Shown here: one piece after another, positions 1 to 5,894 of the stretch
How positions within the stretch are numbered: the stretch's first letter is position 1
Layout of the letters: every line of letters starts with the position of its first letter
Assembly: GCA_021816385.1 (NCBI GenBank)
Contig: JAKAYJ010000061.1
Location: 1 to 7,074 of the forward strand
Reading direction: 5' to 3'
From: Thermoplasmata archaeon
Lineage (GTDB): Archaea > Thermoplasmatota > Thermoplasmata > Thermoplasmatales > Thermoplasmataceae
DNA length: 7,074 nucleotides
Notes under the pieces: generated by a model
What the model was told of the DNA's origin: nothing
What the model saw: only the letters and a program-made list of their open reading frames with translations
Databases searched by the model: none
Translations under genes and position numbers: made by a program

Positions 1-173
1 AATCCCTGAAAAAAATAAGCGAAAAGTTTTCGAACGAAAGATCAGAGGGACCAGTATTATACGCAGATTTTTTGGAACCTCTCAATAAAGAGGAACGGGA
101 CCTTTACATACGAAGAGGGTACATGATAGTTTCTGAATTTCTGTTAAAAAGTGGATTTCAAAGAGAACTTTAA
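1..173 (+). CDS. 3' end of an unrecognised protein gene (partial)
   Basis: A reading frame is open from the left edge (first full codon at base 3) to a TAA at 171-173, giving the last 56 residues of a protein whose start lies outside the window. The fragment is hydrophilic and probably helical, with a stretch reading DFLEPLNKEERDLYIRRGY (about residues 22-40 of the fragment) and an end of SGFQREL. The amino acid mix (balanced charged and hydrophobic residues, AGA/CGA arginines) is what a real coding region in this genome would show. I do not recognise the family. It converges with the aspartate kinase gene, so it is not part of that operon. A T-rich stretch follows the stop within ten bases. 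Confidence 0.6.
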   Translation, partial: SLKKISEKFSNERSEGPVLYADFLEPLNKEERDLYIRRGYMIVSEFLLKSGFQREL

Positions 174-180
174 ACCGAAA

Positions 181-188
181 TTATTTTT
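181..188 (+). terminator. T-rich stretch after the partial gene
   Basis: TTATTTTT starts eight bases after the TAA of the partial left-edge gene. Archaeal transcription commonly ends in short T-runs without a strong hairpin, so this is a plausible termination site. It is weak evidence in A/T-rich DNA. Confidence 0.3.
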
Positions 189-479
189 AGGATATAGTTA
201 AGGTATTGTAATAGTATAAGAAGCTACAGTAAAGCTTCATTGTCCGATAAAATGAAAAAGTGTCAAAAGCATATGACAAATTATTATTTAGTCCACATTC
301 AGAATAAGTTTTATGTGTACCTGGCAATTATATCTGAGGAATAGAGCTTGGTTTTACTTGAGAAACAAAAGATTCGGTGGCAATCTGCCTTTTAATTAAT
401 CAGGGCACAAGTGTTGAAGATCAACATGTTTCATTCAAAGGTTTGAATAAACGAGTATGTTAATTCTCTTCAATTCTAG

Positions 480-491
480 AAAAGAAGAAAA
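480..491 (-). terminator. Candidate T-rich terminator of the asd-lysC operon
   Basis: On the minus strand, starting eight bases beyond the aspartate kinase stop (TAA, 501-499), the sequence reads TTTTCTTCTTTT. A pyrimidine/T-rich stretch directly after a gene end fits archaeal intrinsic termination. There is no hairpin in front of it. Confidence 0.4.
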
Positions 492-498
492 TCTGCTT

Positions 499-1395
499 TT
501 AAATGGTTTCTGGAAAGAATAAATTATCTGTTATGGAACCATATCGTCCTATGCTGGTACCAATTTTAAGACTGTTGTATCCCATTACATGAATTTTAAT
601 ATCATTTTCACTGCATATCCTAACTGCATCAGGATGAATGATCGCCCCCTCCATAGAGTATCTCATTGCCTGTTCATAGTTCATCTCCCTGATGGGGCTT
701 ATCAAATGTTCTATCTTAGGATCAGCTTGATAGATCCCATCCACATCCTTGAACAAAACAAGAACATCTGCCCTGAATTTGACTGCAAGGACTGAGGCCA
801 CATAATCACTGCTATTCCTCCCTGCTATGGCAATATTTCCAGATTCATTTAGTCCATAGAACCCAGTTGTTACTATGGTTTTTTTGCCAAGAAATTCTTC
901 TAATTTTTCACTGTGAAGGTTTACTGATCTGTCGAGGTCAATTTTATTCACATCATCTACCTTCCTGATAAATATCCCTGTATCTATTGAATCCATGTAA
1001 ATTGCATCATGATTATCTTCTAGATATATGGTGCAGATGGCTCCTGAGATTTGCTCTCCGAGTGATACATAAAAATCCAGGGTGCATTCATCTATTTTTT
1101 CTATAAAATCATCAACATCTGAGAACCTAATCATTGACAGTATCCTTTTAAACAGGATATCTTCCGTTCCAAGTTTCTTTTTAGACAACTCTTTAGAAAA
1201 CTCTCTAATAAGCCCAGATACATATTCCGATCGATGGGAACCAAAATAAGCATCATAGAGTGCATCGGTCACACCCTTGAAAGCACTCACCACTATTACA
1301 TTAAACGGCCAGAGTTCTGATATCTTAGTGAGCTGATTTAGGGAATCTATGTCTGTAAGACAGGAACCTCCAACTTTCATGACCCTGAAACTCAT
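499..1395 (-). CDS. lysC: Aspartate kinase, catalytic domain only (no ACT domain)
   Basis: Phosphorylates L-aspartate with ATP to 4-phospho-L-aspartate, the committed step towards lysine, threonine, methionine and isoleucine; cytosolic. The 298-residue protein has the amino-acid-kinase fold signatures in order: KVGGS (7-11), VVSAFKGVTDAL (35-46), SLGE (111-114), TTGFYG (176-181), GRNSSDY (192-198), KDVDGIYQADP (216-226) and the segment ending EGAIIHPDAV (249-258). The SLGE and GRxxSDY motifs separate it from acetylglutamate and UMP kinases. It ends about 40 residues after HPDAV, where other aspartate kinases begin their two ACT domains (usual length about 400-470), so allosteric sites of that type are missing. 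I chose the ATG at 1395 because it overlaps the asd stop as ATGA and is preceded by GGGGAATGATC; an in-frame ATG at 1410 would add five residues. It is probably translationally coupled to asd, whose enzyme uses its product. Confidence 0.93.
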   Translation of the reverse strand: MSFRVMKVGGSCLTDIDSLNQLTKISELWPFNVIVVSAFKGVTDALYDAYFGSHRSEYVSGLIREFSKELSKKKLGTEDILFKRILSMIRFSDVDDFIEKIDECTLDFYVSLGEQISGAICTIYLEDNHDAIYMDSIDTGIFIRKVDDVNKIDLDRSVNLHSEKLEEFLGKKTIVTTGFYGLNESGNIAIAGRNSSDYVASVLAVKFRADVLVLFKDVDGIYQADPKIEHLISPIREMNYEQAMRYSMEGAIIHPDAVRICSENDIKIHVMGYNSLKIGTSIGRYGSITDNLFFPETI

Positions 1396-2414
1396 GAGAT
1401 CATTCCCCATGTCTTTGCGACTATCTCCGCATTCAAGATCGAGGCACCTGCTGCCCCTCTCACCAGATTGTTCACCAGAATTATCAGTGAGATATAATTC
1501 CCGGAGACCCTTATCCTGCCAACCTTTACCTGCATTTCTTTCATTAAATCATCTGAACCTGAATCCATAAGAGGTTGGGGCCTGTCACTACCGGGCAAAA
1601 ACAGGATGCTTTGCCTGGGCAGAGAAGGAAACTTTCCCACCAGGGAGCCATTACCATATTTTTTGAACTTATTCAGTACTAATTCTTCTCCAACTTCTTC
1701 CTTCACTTCAACAGTAGCTGAAATCACATGTCCGATCCTCACCGGGACTCTTGTTGCTGTTGCACTAATGTTCAGTTTCGATTCATGAATTTTTCCATCA
1801 CTGAACTTTCCAAAAATTTTCTTCGTTTCATTTTCGAGTTTTCTTTCCTCACCATTTATGAAAGGAATGACGTTGCCCAGAATATCCATTGATGGAATAC
1901 CAGGATAACCGGCACCGCTGATTGATTGAAGTGTAGTTACAGTTAAATGCTGTGGATTCAGATCAAAAATAGGATCAATCCCGAGACTTAACCCTATTGT
2001 ACTGCAGTTCCCATTAGCAACTATATATCCATGATTGTCTGTGATCATATTGAAATGCTCACTGTTTATCTCTGGAACTACCAGAGGAATATCTTTGTTT
2101 AACCTGTTTGCAGAAGCATTGGTAAATACTCTCTGACCGAGTTTTGAAAGTTCCAGCTCTATGGGTCCAGCATTCAGGTCACTGATTGCACTGAATACCA
2201 TATCATGCTTTCCGTTGACTATATTCTCAACGGTAGATTCATGAACCGTCATTTCTTCATTTTCATCAGGTCCAGATTTTATTGATAGTCCAGCGGAATT
2301 CCTGGAAGCATAGATCCCATCGACTCTGAACCATGGATGCTTTTCCAGAAGTTTAAGAAAGGTCTCACCTACCAGACCGGTGCATCCCAAAACGCCAACA
2401 CTTAGTTTGTCCAT
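1392..2414 (-). CDS. asd: Aspartate-semialdehyde dehydrogenase
   Basis: Reduces 4-phospho-L-aspartate with NAD(P)H to L-aspartate 4-semialdehyde, the branch-point metabolite for lysine and for homoserine-derived amino acids; cytosolic. The 340-residue length is normal for the archaeal/fungal type. The N-terminal nucleotide-binding loop is GCTGLVG (10-16). The catalytic cysteine is Cys137 in NGNCSTIGL, SGAGYPG lies at 166-172, and RVPVRIGH at 222-229 supplies the substrate-binding arginine region and the likely acid/base His229. The C-terminal VSGNYISL (303-310) and the following LVRGAAGASILN are typical of the family. The ATG at 2414 begins immediately before the Rossmann fold and has AGAGGT seven bases upstream (2426-2421). 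The stop overlaps the start of the aspartate kinase gene (ATGA, 1395-1392), so the two form one operon in the reverse of their reaction order. Confidence 0.96.
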   Translation of the reverse strand: MDKLSVGVLGCTGLVGETFLKLLEKHPWFRVDGIYASRNSAGLSIKSGPDENEEMTVHESTVENIVNGKHDMVFSAISDLNAGPIELELSKLGQRVFTNASANRLNKDIPLVVPEINSEHFNMITDNHGYIVANGNCSTIGLSLGIDPIFDLNPQHLTVTTLQSISGAGYPGIPSMDILGNVIPFINGEERKLENETKKIFGKFSDGKIHESKLNISATATRVPVRIGHVISATVEVKEEVGEELVLNKFKKYGNGSLVGKFPSLPRQSILFLPGSDRPQPLMDSGSDDLMKEMQVKVGRIRVSGNYISLIILVNNLVRGAAGASILNAEIVAKTWGMIS

Positions 2415-2415
2415 C

Positions 2416-2553
2416 CTAAAACCTCTGGCATGAACAACATTCCAAGAGAAAATTACCTGGAGTAATATGGGTGCCTTTGATATTCAACGGTCCCTTTATT
2501 TTCGTGTTTTTTTGATATTTTCCATCCAGTTTGATGAAGGTCTGTTGATTCAT
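2416..2553 (-). CDS. Possible 45-aa leader ORF upstream of asd
   Basis: An ATG at 2553 opens a 45-codon frame that stops with TAG (2418-2416), one base before the asd ATG. The product begins MNQQTFIKLDGKYQ and ends LLECCSCQRF; three cysteines cluster at residues 39, 40 and 42. It has six lysines and four threonines, the end products of the pathway downstream, but A-rich leader DNA would favour those codons anyway. The ATG lies about 23 bases downstream of the centre of the best TATA-like box, so it could be translated as a leaderless message, or transcription could begin a few bases inside it. The position between promoter and asd, and the 1-base junction, are what make it notable. I recognise no homologue, and it may be a chance frame in a long untranslated leader. 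Confidence 0.3.
   Translation of the reverse strand: MNQQTFIKLDGKYQKNTKIKGPLNIKGTHITPGNFLLECCSCQRF
2421..2426 (-). promoter_or_regulatory. Ribosome binding site of asd
   Basis: AGAGGT on the minus strand, ending six bases before the ATG at 2414, matches the archaeal anti-Shine-Dalgarno. It lies inside the last codons of the possible leader ORF, so ribosomes translating that ORF would pass over it. Confidence 0.55.
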
Positions 2554-2570
2554 GATAACAGAGATTTTCC

Positions 2571-2580
2571 TTATATATTT
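2571..2580 (-). promoter_or_regulatory. TATA-like box of the asd-lysC operon
   Basis: The minus strand reads AAATATATAA, preceded by the purine-rich AAAAATAAG, which could serve as a BRE. Transcription starting about 26 bases from its centre would begin near 2550, giving an asd leader of about 135 bases. That is long for an archaeon of this kind, where short or absent leaders are common. Confidence 0.5.
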
Positions 2581-2601
2581 CTTATTTTTCTCATATCTTA
2601 T

Positions 2602-2615
2602 GATTACAGGTAATC
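2602..2615. promoter_or_regulatory. Perfect inverted repeat between divergent promoters (candidate operator)
   Basis: GATTAC-AG-GTAATC is a perfect 6+2+6 inverted repeat. It lies 21 bases upstream of the asd TATA-like box on one strand and 21 bases upstream of the TATA-like box of the 2679 gene on the other, so it is centred in the divergent control region. This is the form and place expected of a site for a dimeric winged-helix regulator (for example the Lrp/AsnC family, which often controls amino acid synthesis in archaea). The identity of any regulator is inference. Confidence 0.4.
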
Positions 2616-2636
2616 CTAAAATTTATAACATCAGCA

Positions 2637-2645
2637 GTATATAAG
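2637..2645 (+). promoter_or_regulatory. TATA-like box of the 2679 gene
   Basis: GTATATAAG is centred about 38 bases before the ATG at 2679. Transcription starting about 26 bases downstream would give a leader of roughly 11 bases. That leader includes GTGAT (2671-2675), a match to part of the archaeal Shine-Dalgarno consensus, three bases before the ATG. Confidence 0.5.
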
Positions 2646-2678
2646 TAAAACTTTAATCCACCCAGTCTATGTGATTCA

Positions 2679-3299
2679 ATGAAAGATGAATTCAAAATCA
2701 TAACAAGGGAAGAGAAAACTTTCGAAAATGGGCTCAAGGAAATAATAGCAATCGAATTCAGGGAACCAGCCTTGATTAAATTCGAATCAGGTGAACCATT
2801 GAAAGATGGAGAATTACTTGAGGTAAGAGGGAGTTATGTTTATCATAACGGCATTCAAATTGGAAAAGTTAAGATAATGAAATCGGCCAAGGACGTGAAG
2901 GCTAGCCATGACTTTGACATAAAATATACAGGAGGATACTCACTGGATGGGAGCACAATCTTTCTGGATGAGCATTTTCCAGAAGAAATTGAGGTTGAGA
3001 ACAGGAAAATCAACACAATGTTGACAATAGGCTATCACCACGAGCTGCCGGAAAAGTGGTTATCTGATGAAAAATTTGAGTATCCATACGCACATGAAAA
3101 GGCCACAGGTATAGAGAAAGAATTCGTCGAATCACTAGGTGTAACATGGAAAGGATACTGTTCAGTTGTAGACAGGAATCTGAGAAATGTATATTCAAAA
3201 ACACTGGAAAAGTCTCCCCCATCGCTGGATCTTGCTCCTTACCTTTATTGCAGGGACAGGGAAGCCCTGAATGAAATCAGAAAGAGTTCGCCTGAATAG
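2679..3299 (+). CDS. Conserved-hypothetical-type protein with HHExxE / AHxxA motif
   Basis: A 206-residue soluble protein without signal peptide or membrane segment. The N-terminal half (about 1-80) is beta-rich and charged. The C-terminal half has GGYSLDGSTIFLD (85-97), then GYHHELPEK (118-126) and YAHEKATGIE (137-146). The set His120/His121, Glu122, Glu125 and His139 resembles the HExxE...AHxxA arrangement I associate with small uncharacterised archaeal and phage proteins with a D-x(3)-IYID lead-in, and could form a metal site as in zincin-type peptidases. It is not the standard HExxH motif, so hydrolase activity is only inferred. The start is supported by the GTGAT site and the TATA-like box. 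It is transcribed divergently from asd and shares its control region. Its 3' end is nine bases from that of the convergent gene. Confidence 0.75.
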   Translation: MKDEFKIITREEKTFENGLKEIIAIEFREPALIKFESGEPLKDGELLEVRGSYVYHNGIQIGKVKIMKSAKDVKASHDFDIKYTGGYSLDGSTIFLDEHFPEEIEVENRKINTMLTIGYHHELPEKWLSDEKFEYPYAHEKATGIEKEFVESLGVTWKGYCSVVDRNLRNVYSKTLEKSPPSLDLAPYLYCRDREALNEIRKSSPE

Positions 3300-3313
3300 A
3301 TATTTGGCTCAGG
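3291..3313. terminator. Short inverted repeat at a convergent gene junction
   Basis: CCTGA (3291-3295) and TCAGG (3309-3313) can pair around a 13-base loop that spans the gap between two convergent stops (TAG 3297-3299 and, on the minus strand, TGA 3311-3309). It could help end transcription in both directions, but five base pairs is weak. Confidence 0.25.
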
Positions 3314-3854
3314 AATTATTAATTTCATTATGTAGGAAGACAAATCTTGTCTGGTTGAAGCTCCTAGCAATTTCAAGATTCTCAAGTCTCTGTCTTTTCA
3401 TCTTTCTTCTTATCCTGTTTACCGTAATTTTCATGTCCCTGAAGTAATGGTTAATATTGAAATAAACCTCGGCTTCAGTTATCCTTATGGGGCATTCACC
3501 AATGTAGTTTAATGTTCCCATGGGATCCTCCGGATTAATAACAACCATTGCAGATCTCCCTATGAAATATCTGTGAATTATCCCTCCCCTTATAACTCGA
3601 TAGGCCTCCTTTGCATTGACCCTTGAATAGGCCTTGCCTGCAAAGCTAAGATATGACTGAAAATTCTTGTTTGACTGCCCAGTCCCAAACACAATGTTTT
3701 CAGCTTCACCATTTATTATTCTCCCCATTGCCCCAAGTACCTCAGAGTATGCGAAAAGTGAAATTATGGAAGTATTTGGCAATCCATTTCTTATATTTAC
3801 CGATATATCTCTGTACATGCTTTTCTTGACAACATCTTCAAAAAAATCTGACAT
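3309..3854 (-). CDS. Protein of unknown function with RxxxxH motif (possible HEPN-like)
   Basis: A 181-residue soluble protein; no signal peptide or membrane span. I do not recognise a named family. The central stretch AYRVIRGGIIHRYF (residues 84-97 counted from the ATG at 3854) contains R-x4-H, resembling the RNxxxH segment of HEPN-type and related small helical proteins, but the polar residue usually following Arg is Gly here. The region before it is predicted helical. After it comes a beta-like stretch (AMVVINP) and a very basic segment RIRRKMKRQR (about 147-156) that could bind nucleic acid. A TTG two codons upstream (3860) is in frame, but the ATG is the more likely start. Upstream on the minus strand, AAATAAATTAATAA (about 3904-3891) is a TATA-like stretch. 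It is divergent from rmlA and convergent with the 2679 gene. Confidence 0.7.
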   Translation of the reverse strand: MSDFFEDVVKKSMYRDISVNIRNGLPNTSIISLFAYSEVLGAMGRIINGEAENIVFGTGQSNKNFQSYLSFAGKAYSRVNAKEAYRVIRGGIIHRYFIGRSAMVVINPEDPMGTLNYIGECPIRITEAEVYFNINHYFRDMKITVNRIRRKMKRQRLENLEIARSFNQTRFVFLHNEINNS

Positions 3855-3890
3855 ATTCAATTCTACGACGATCTCTCTAAGTGAAAACTG

Positions 3891-3904
3891 TTATTAATTT
3901 ATTT
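3891..3904 (-). promoter_or_regulatory. TATA-like box of the 3309-3854 gene
   Basis: The minus strand reads AAATAAATTAATAA about 37-50 bases before the ATG at 3854, which would place the transcript start near 3871 and give a leader of about 17 bases. It is A/T-rich but not a sharp match. Confidence 0.35.
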
Positions 3905-3940
3905 CTAGTTTGTTTCCCGCATTACTTTATCTCTTTGAGC

Positions 3941-3950
3941 TGGATATCCA
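3941..3950. promoter_or_regulatory. Palindrome upstream of rmlA
   Basis: TGGATATCCA is a perfect 10-base palindrome in the divergent region, 51-60 bases before the rmlA ATG and upstream of where its TATA box should be. It could be an operator. A 10-base palindrome can easily occur by chance. Confidence 0.2.
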
Positions 3951-4000
3951 TTTACCTTGAAAATAGAAACAGTAATAACTTTATTGAATATTATGAAGCG

Positions 4001-5059
4001 ATGAAAGGAATAATCCTTCACGGAGGCACCGGGACAAGACTCAGGCCACTCACATACTCCGATGTTAAACAGCTCCTAACGATAGCGGGAAAACCTACAA
4101 GTGAATATGGTCTCCTGCAGATGATTGATATTGGAATTAAAGAAATAGGAATAGTCATCGGCAAGATAGGTGGAGAAGAGGTAAAGAAATATTATGGAGA
4201 TGGATCGAAGTGGAATTCATCCATAGAATATGTTTTTCAGGAAAAGCCCCTGGGTATTGCCCATGCCATATCACTGTGCAGGAATATAACAAAGGATGAT
4301 GACTTTCTGGTTTATCTTGGAGACAACGTGATCCAGGATGATCTCACTGAATCCTACGAAAAATTTCAAAAGGAAAAATTTGACGCATTCCTCATTCTTG
4401 TACAGGTCAAGGACCCATCCAAGTACGGTGTTGCAGAAGTAAAGGGAAACCTGATAACCAATTTAAGGGAAAAGCCAAAGGATTCAAAGAGTAATCTTGC
4501 TGTTACTGGAATCTATTTTCTCAGAAGCTCTGTTTATGGTTACATAGAAAAACTGGTACCATCAGCAAGAGGTGAATATGAAATAATGGAAGCACTGCAA
4601 TCCATGATCCTCGATGGGAAGAAGATAGGTTATAAGATAATAAAGGGATGGTTCAAGGACACTGGTACAGTGGAAGATTTCATCGACTGCAACATGCTCG
4701 TTCTGGAGGGCATGAAGGGTAACAACGATATGGAAAATCGGAATATCAAGGGAAGGGTTGAGATGGGTACAAATCTGGTTATTGACTCTGCCACAAAAAT
4801 ACTCGGTCCATGCTATATCGGAAATAACGTCAGCATAGTCAATTCATTTATCGGTCCATATACTAGCATAGGTGACGGTTGCACGATAAAGGGTATTGAT
4901 ATAGAGAATTCAATAATAATGGAAAACTGCAAGGTGGAGTTTGAAGATGGCAGGATAATATATGAAAGCATAATCGGCCCCTCATGTTCAATCAAATCAG
5001 GCAATTCCAAGACGAGGAGAACAAAACTGGTTCTTGGACGTGACTCAAAGGTGGAACTC
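4001..5059 (+). CDS. rmlA: Glucose-1-phosphate thymidylyltransferase, long form (sugar nucleotidyltransferase)
   Basis: Couples a nucleoside triphosphate, most likely dTTP, to glucose-1-phosphate to give dTDP-glucose, the first step to dTDP-L-rhamnose; cytosolic. Of 353 residues, the N-terminal nucleotidyltransferase domain shows HGGTGTRLRPLT (7-18), KQLL (23-26), PLGIAHA (83-89), the metal-binding aspartate in GDN (107-109), EKP (157-159), RGEYE (190-194) and KDTGT (219-223). From about 254 to the end there are left-handed beta-helix hexapeptide repeats (GPCYIGNNVSI, GPYTSIGDGCTI), as in the long RmlA class. LHGG instead of LAGG is common in archaeal members. The frame stays open back to a GTG at 3881, but homology begins exactly at the ATG at 4001, which has no Shine-Dalgarno and is probably leaderless. 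Nucleotide and sugar specificity could differ (UTP, or mannose/glucosamine phosphates), because related archaeal enzymes vary. It abuts rmlD. The stop codon TAA occupies the three bases after this interval (5060-5062). Confidence 0.9.
5047..5054 (+). promoter_or_regulatory. Ribosome binding site of rmlD
   Basis: AAAGGTGG, inside the last codons of rmlA, is a strong match to the archaeal Shine-Dalgarno consensus and ends eight bases before the rmlD ATG. It fixes the rmlD start and shows that internal genes of this operon use Shine-Dalgarno pairing although rmlA does not. Confidence 0.65.
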
Positions 5060-5062
5060 TAA

Positions 5063-5884
5063 ATGAAAATTTTAATAACAGGGTCTACAGGCCAGCTTGG
5101 AGCAGAAATGGTGAAACTTTTCGACGATGTTGTACCATCAGAAAGAAAATTACTGAATCTCGAGAATCCATCAAAGGTATACGAGGCTCTAGATAGAATT
5201 AAACCTGCAGTGATCATAAACTGTGCAGCCATGACAGATGTGGATGCCTGCCAGACTAACAGGGAAAGGGCATATAACATAAACGCAGTATCGCCTTCTG
5301 TCATGGCAATGTACGCTATCAAGAATAACATACGGTTCATTCATTTCTCAACAGACTTTGTTTTTAATGGTGAAACAGGAAATTATTCAGAGGATTCTGT
5401 ACCAGACCCCATAAATTATTATGGCATGAGCAAAATAATGGGTGACATGGCAGTTGAATCGGTCCCCAACCACCTGATAGTCAGAACATCAGGGGTTTAT
5501 GGTGTTAAGAATAATTTTCCGGTAGTGGTATACAAAAGGTTGAAGGAGGGAAAGGAGGTCAGGGTAATTGATTCCTATTACTCCCCAATACACTCCAAAA
5601 ATTTGGCCAGGGCTGCATCTGAACTTATTAAGAATAACTTCAGTGGTAAGATAAATATAAGTGGTGAAAGGATATCAAGAAAGGAATTTGCGCTCAGGAT
5701 TGCAGATTTTTTCAAGCTTGATTCTACAAAAATTATAGAAAGCCAGGAATTTTCAGGGCAGGTTGCCAGAAGGCCCAGGGACTCATCCCTGAATATTGAT
5801 GAAGCAAGATCAATTATAAAATGGGATTTTTACAGTGTGAAGGCAAATCTTTCCCAGATGGATGTAAAGAATCTATCACTGTAA
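5063..5884 (+). CDS. rmlD: dTDP-4-dehydrorhamnose reductase
   Basis: Reduces dTDP-4-keto-L-rhamnose with NAD(P)H to dTDP-L-rhamnose, the last step of the pathway that feeds surface glycans; cytosolic. The 273-residue length is normal. It is an extended short-chain dehydrogenase: the nucleotide-binding loop GSTGQLG (7-13), INCAAMTDVDACQ (52-64), the STD segment (96-98) with the catalytic Thr/Ser, and the YxxxK pair Tyr120 and Lys124 (YGMSK). ARRPRDSSL (235-243) matches the conserved C-terminal RP..S.L of RmlD. The ATG follows the rmlA stop with no gap (TAAATG). Between RmlA and RmlD, the RmlB dehydratase and RmlC epimerase are required and must lie elsewhere. A related role as the regulatory MAT2B-like or another 4-ketosugar reductase is less likely. 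Confidence 0.9.
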   Translation: MKILITGSTGQLGAEMVKLFDDVVPSERKLLNLENPSKVYEALDRIKPAVIINCAAMTDVDACQTNRERAYNINAVSPSVMAMYAIKNNIRFIHFSTDFVFNGETGNYSEDSVPDPINYYGMSKIMGDMAVESVPNHLIVRTSGVYGVKNNFPVVVYKRLKEGKEVRVIDSYYSPIHSKNLARAASELIKNNFSGKINISGERISRKEFALRIADFFKLDSTKIIESQEFSGQVARRPRDSSLNIDEARSIIKWDFYSVKANLSQMDVKNLSL

Positions 5885-5894
5885 CATTCTGCAA

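Larger units (their letters stand above)
174..498. other. Gene-poor convergent interval, 325 bases
   Basis: This interval separates the ends of two converging genes. I see no tRNA cloverleaf, no convincing coding frame and no repeat shared with the rest of the window. It holds three short perfect inverted repeats: GAAGCT/AGCTTC at 220-225 and 233-238 (7-base loop), TGTCA/TGACA at 261-265 and 274-278 (8-base spacer), and TGTTGA/TCAACA at 412-417 and 421-426 (3-base loop). None is long enough to be convincing alone. A 30-codon frame (252-344) is present but has no supporting signal. The interval could hold a small RNA or decayed sequence, but neither is shown. Confidence 0.4.

Noticed and set aside
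252..344. 30-codon plus-strand ORF (MKKCQKHMTNYYL...)
   Set aside because: Length expected by chance in A/T-rich DNA, no ribosome binding site and only a weak TATA-like sequence; kept only as a note in the gap finding.
174..498. Possible tRNA or other structured RNA in the large gap
   Set aside because: No TTCRA T-loop/acceptor combination or cloverleaf could be traced on either strand.
589..795. Plus-strand frame of 68 codons
   Set aside because: Lies wholly within the aspartate kinase gene on the other strand; no motif or start signal.
1349..1788. Plus-strand frames at 1349-1570 and 1606-1788
   Set aside because: Antisense to asd and the start of lysC, with low-complexity Ser/Pro/Leu products typical of shadow frames.
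2416..2553. Lysine riboswitch in the asd leader
   Set aside because: The leader is too short, lacks the paired helices of that class, and lysine riboswitches are a bacterial feature.
3010..3222. Minus-strand frame of 70 codons
   Set aside because: Antisense to the 206-residue plus-strand gene, which has its own promoter, ribosome binding site and motif.
2679..3854. Toxin-antitoxin pair made of the HHExxE and RxxxxH proteins
   Set aside because: The genes converge and are not co-transcribed, unlike the usual same-strand overlapping TA layout.
3881..4000. In-frame 40-residue N-terminal extension of RmlA from a GTG, hydrophobic and signal-peptide-like
   Set aside because: Family homology starts exactly at the ATG at 4001 (MKGIILHGG), RmlA is a cytosolic enzyme, and the stretch overlaps the divergent promoter region.
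5059..5340. Minus-strand frame of 93 codons
   Set aside because: Antisense to rmlD across its conserved nucleotide-binding region.
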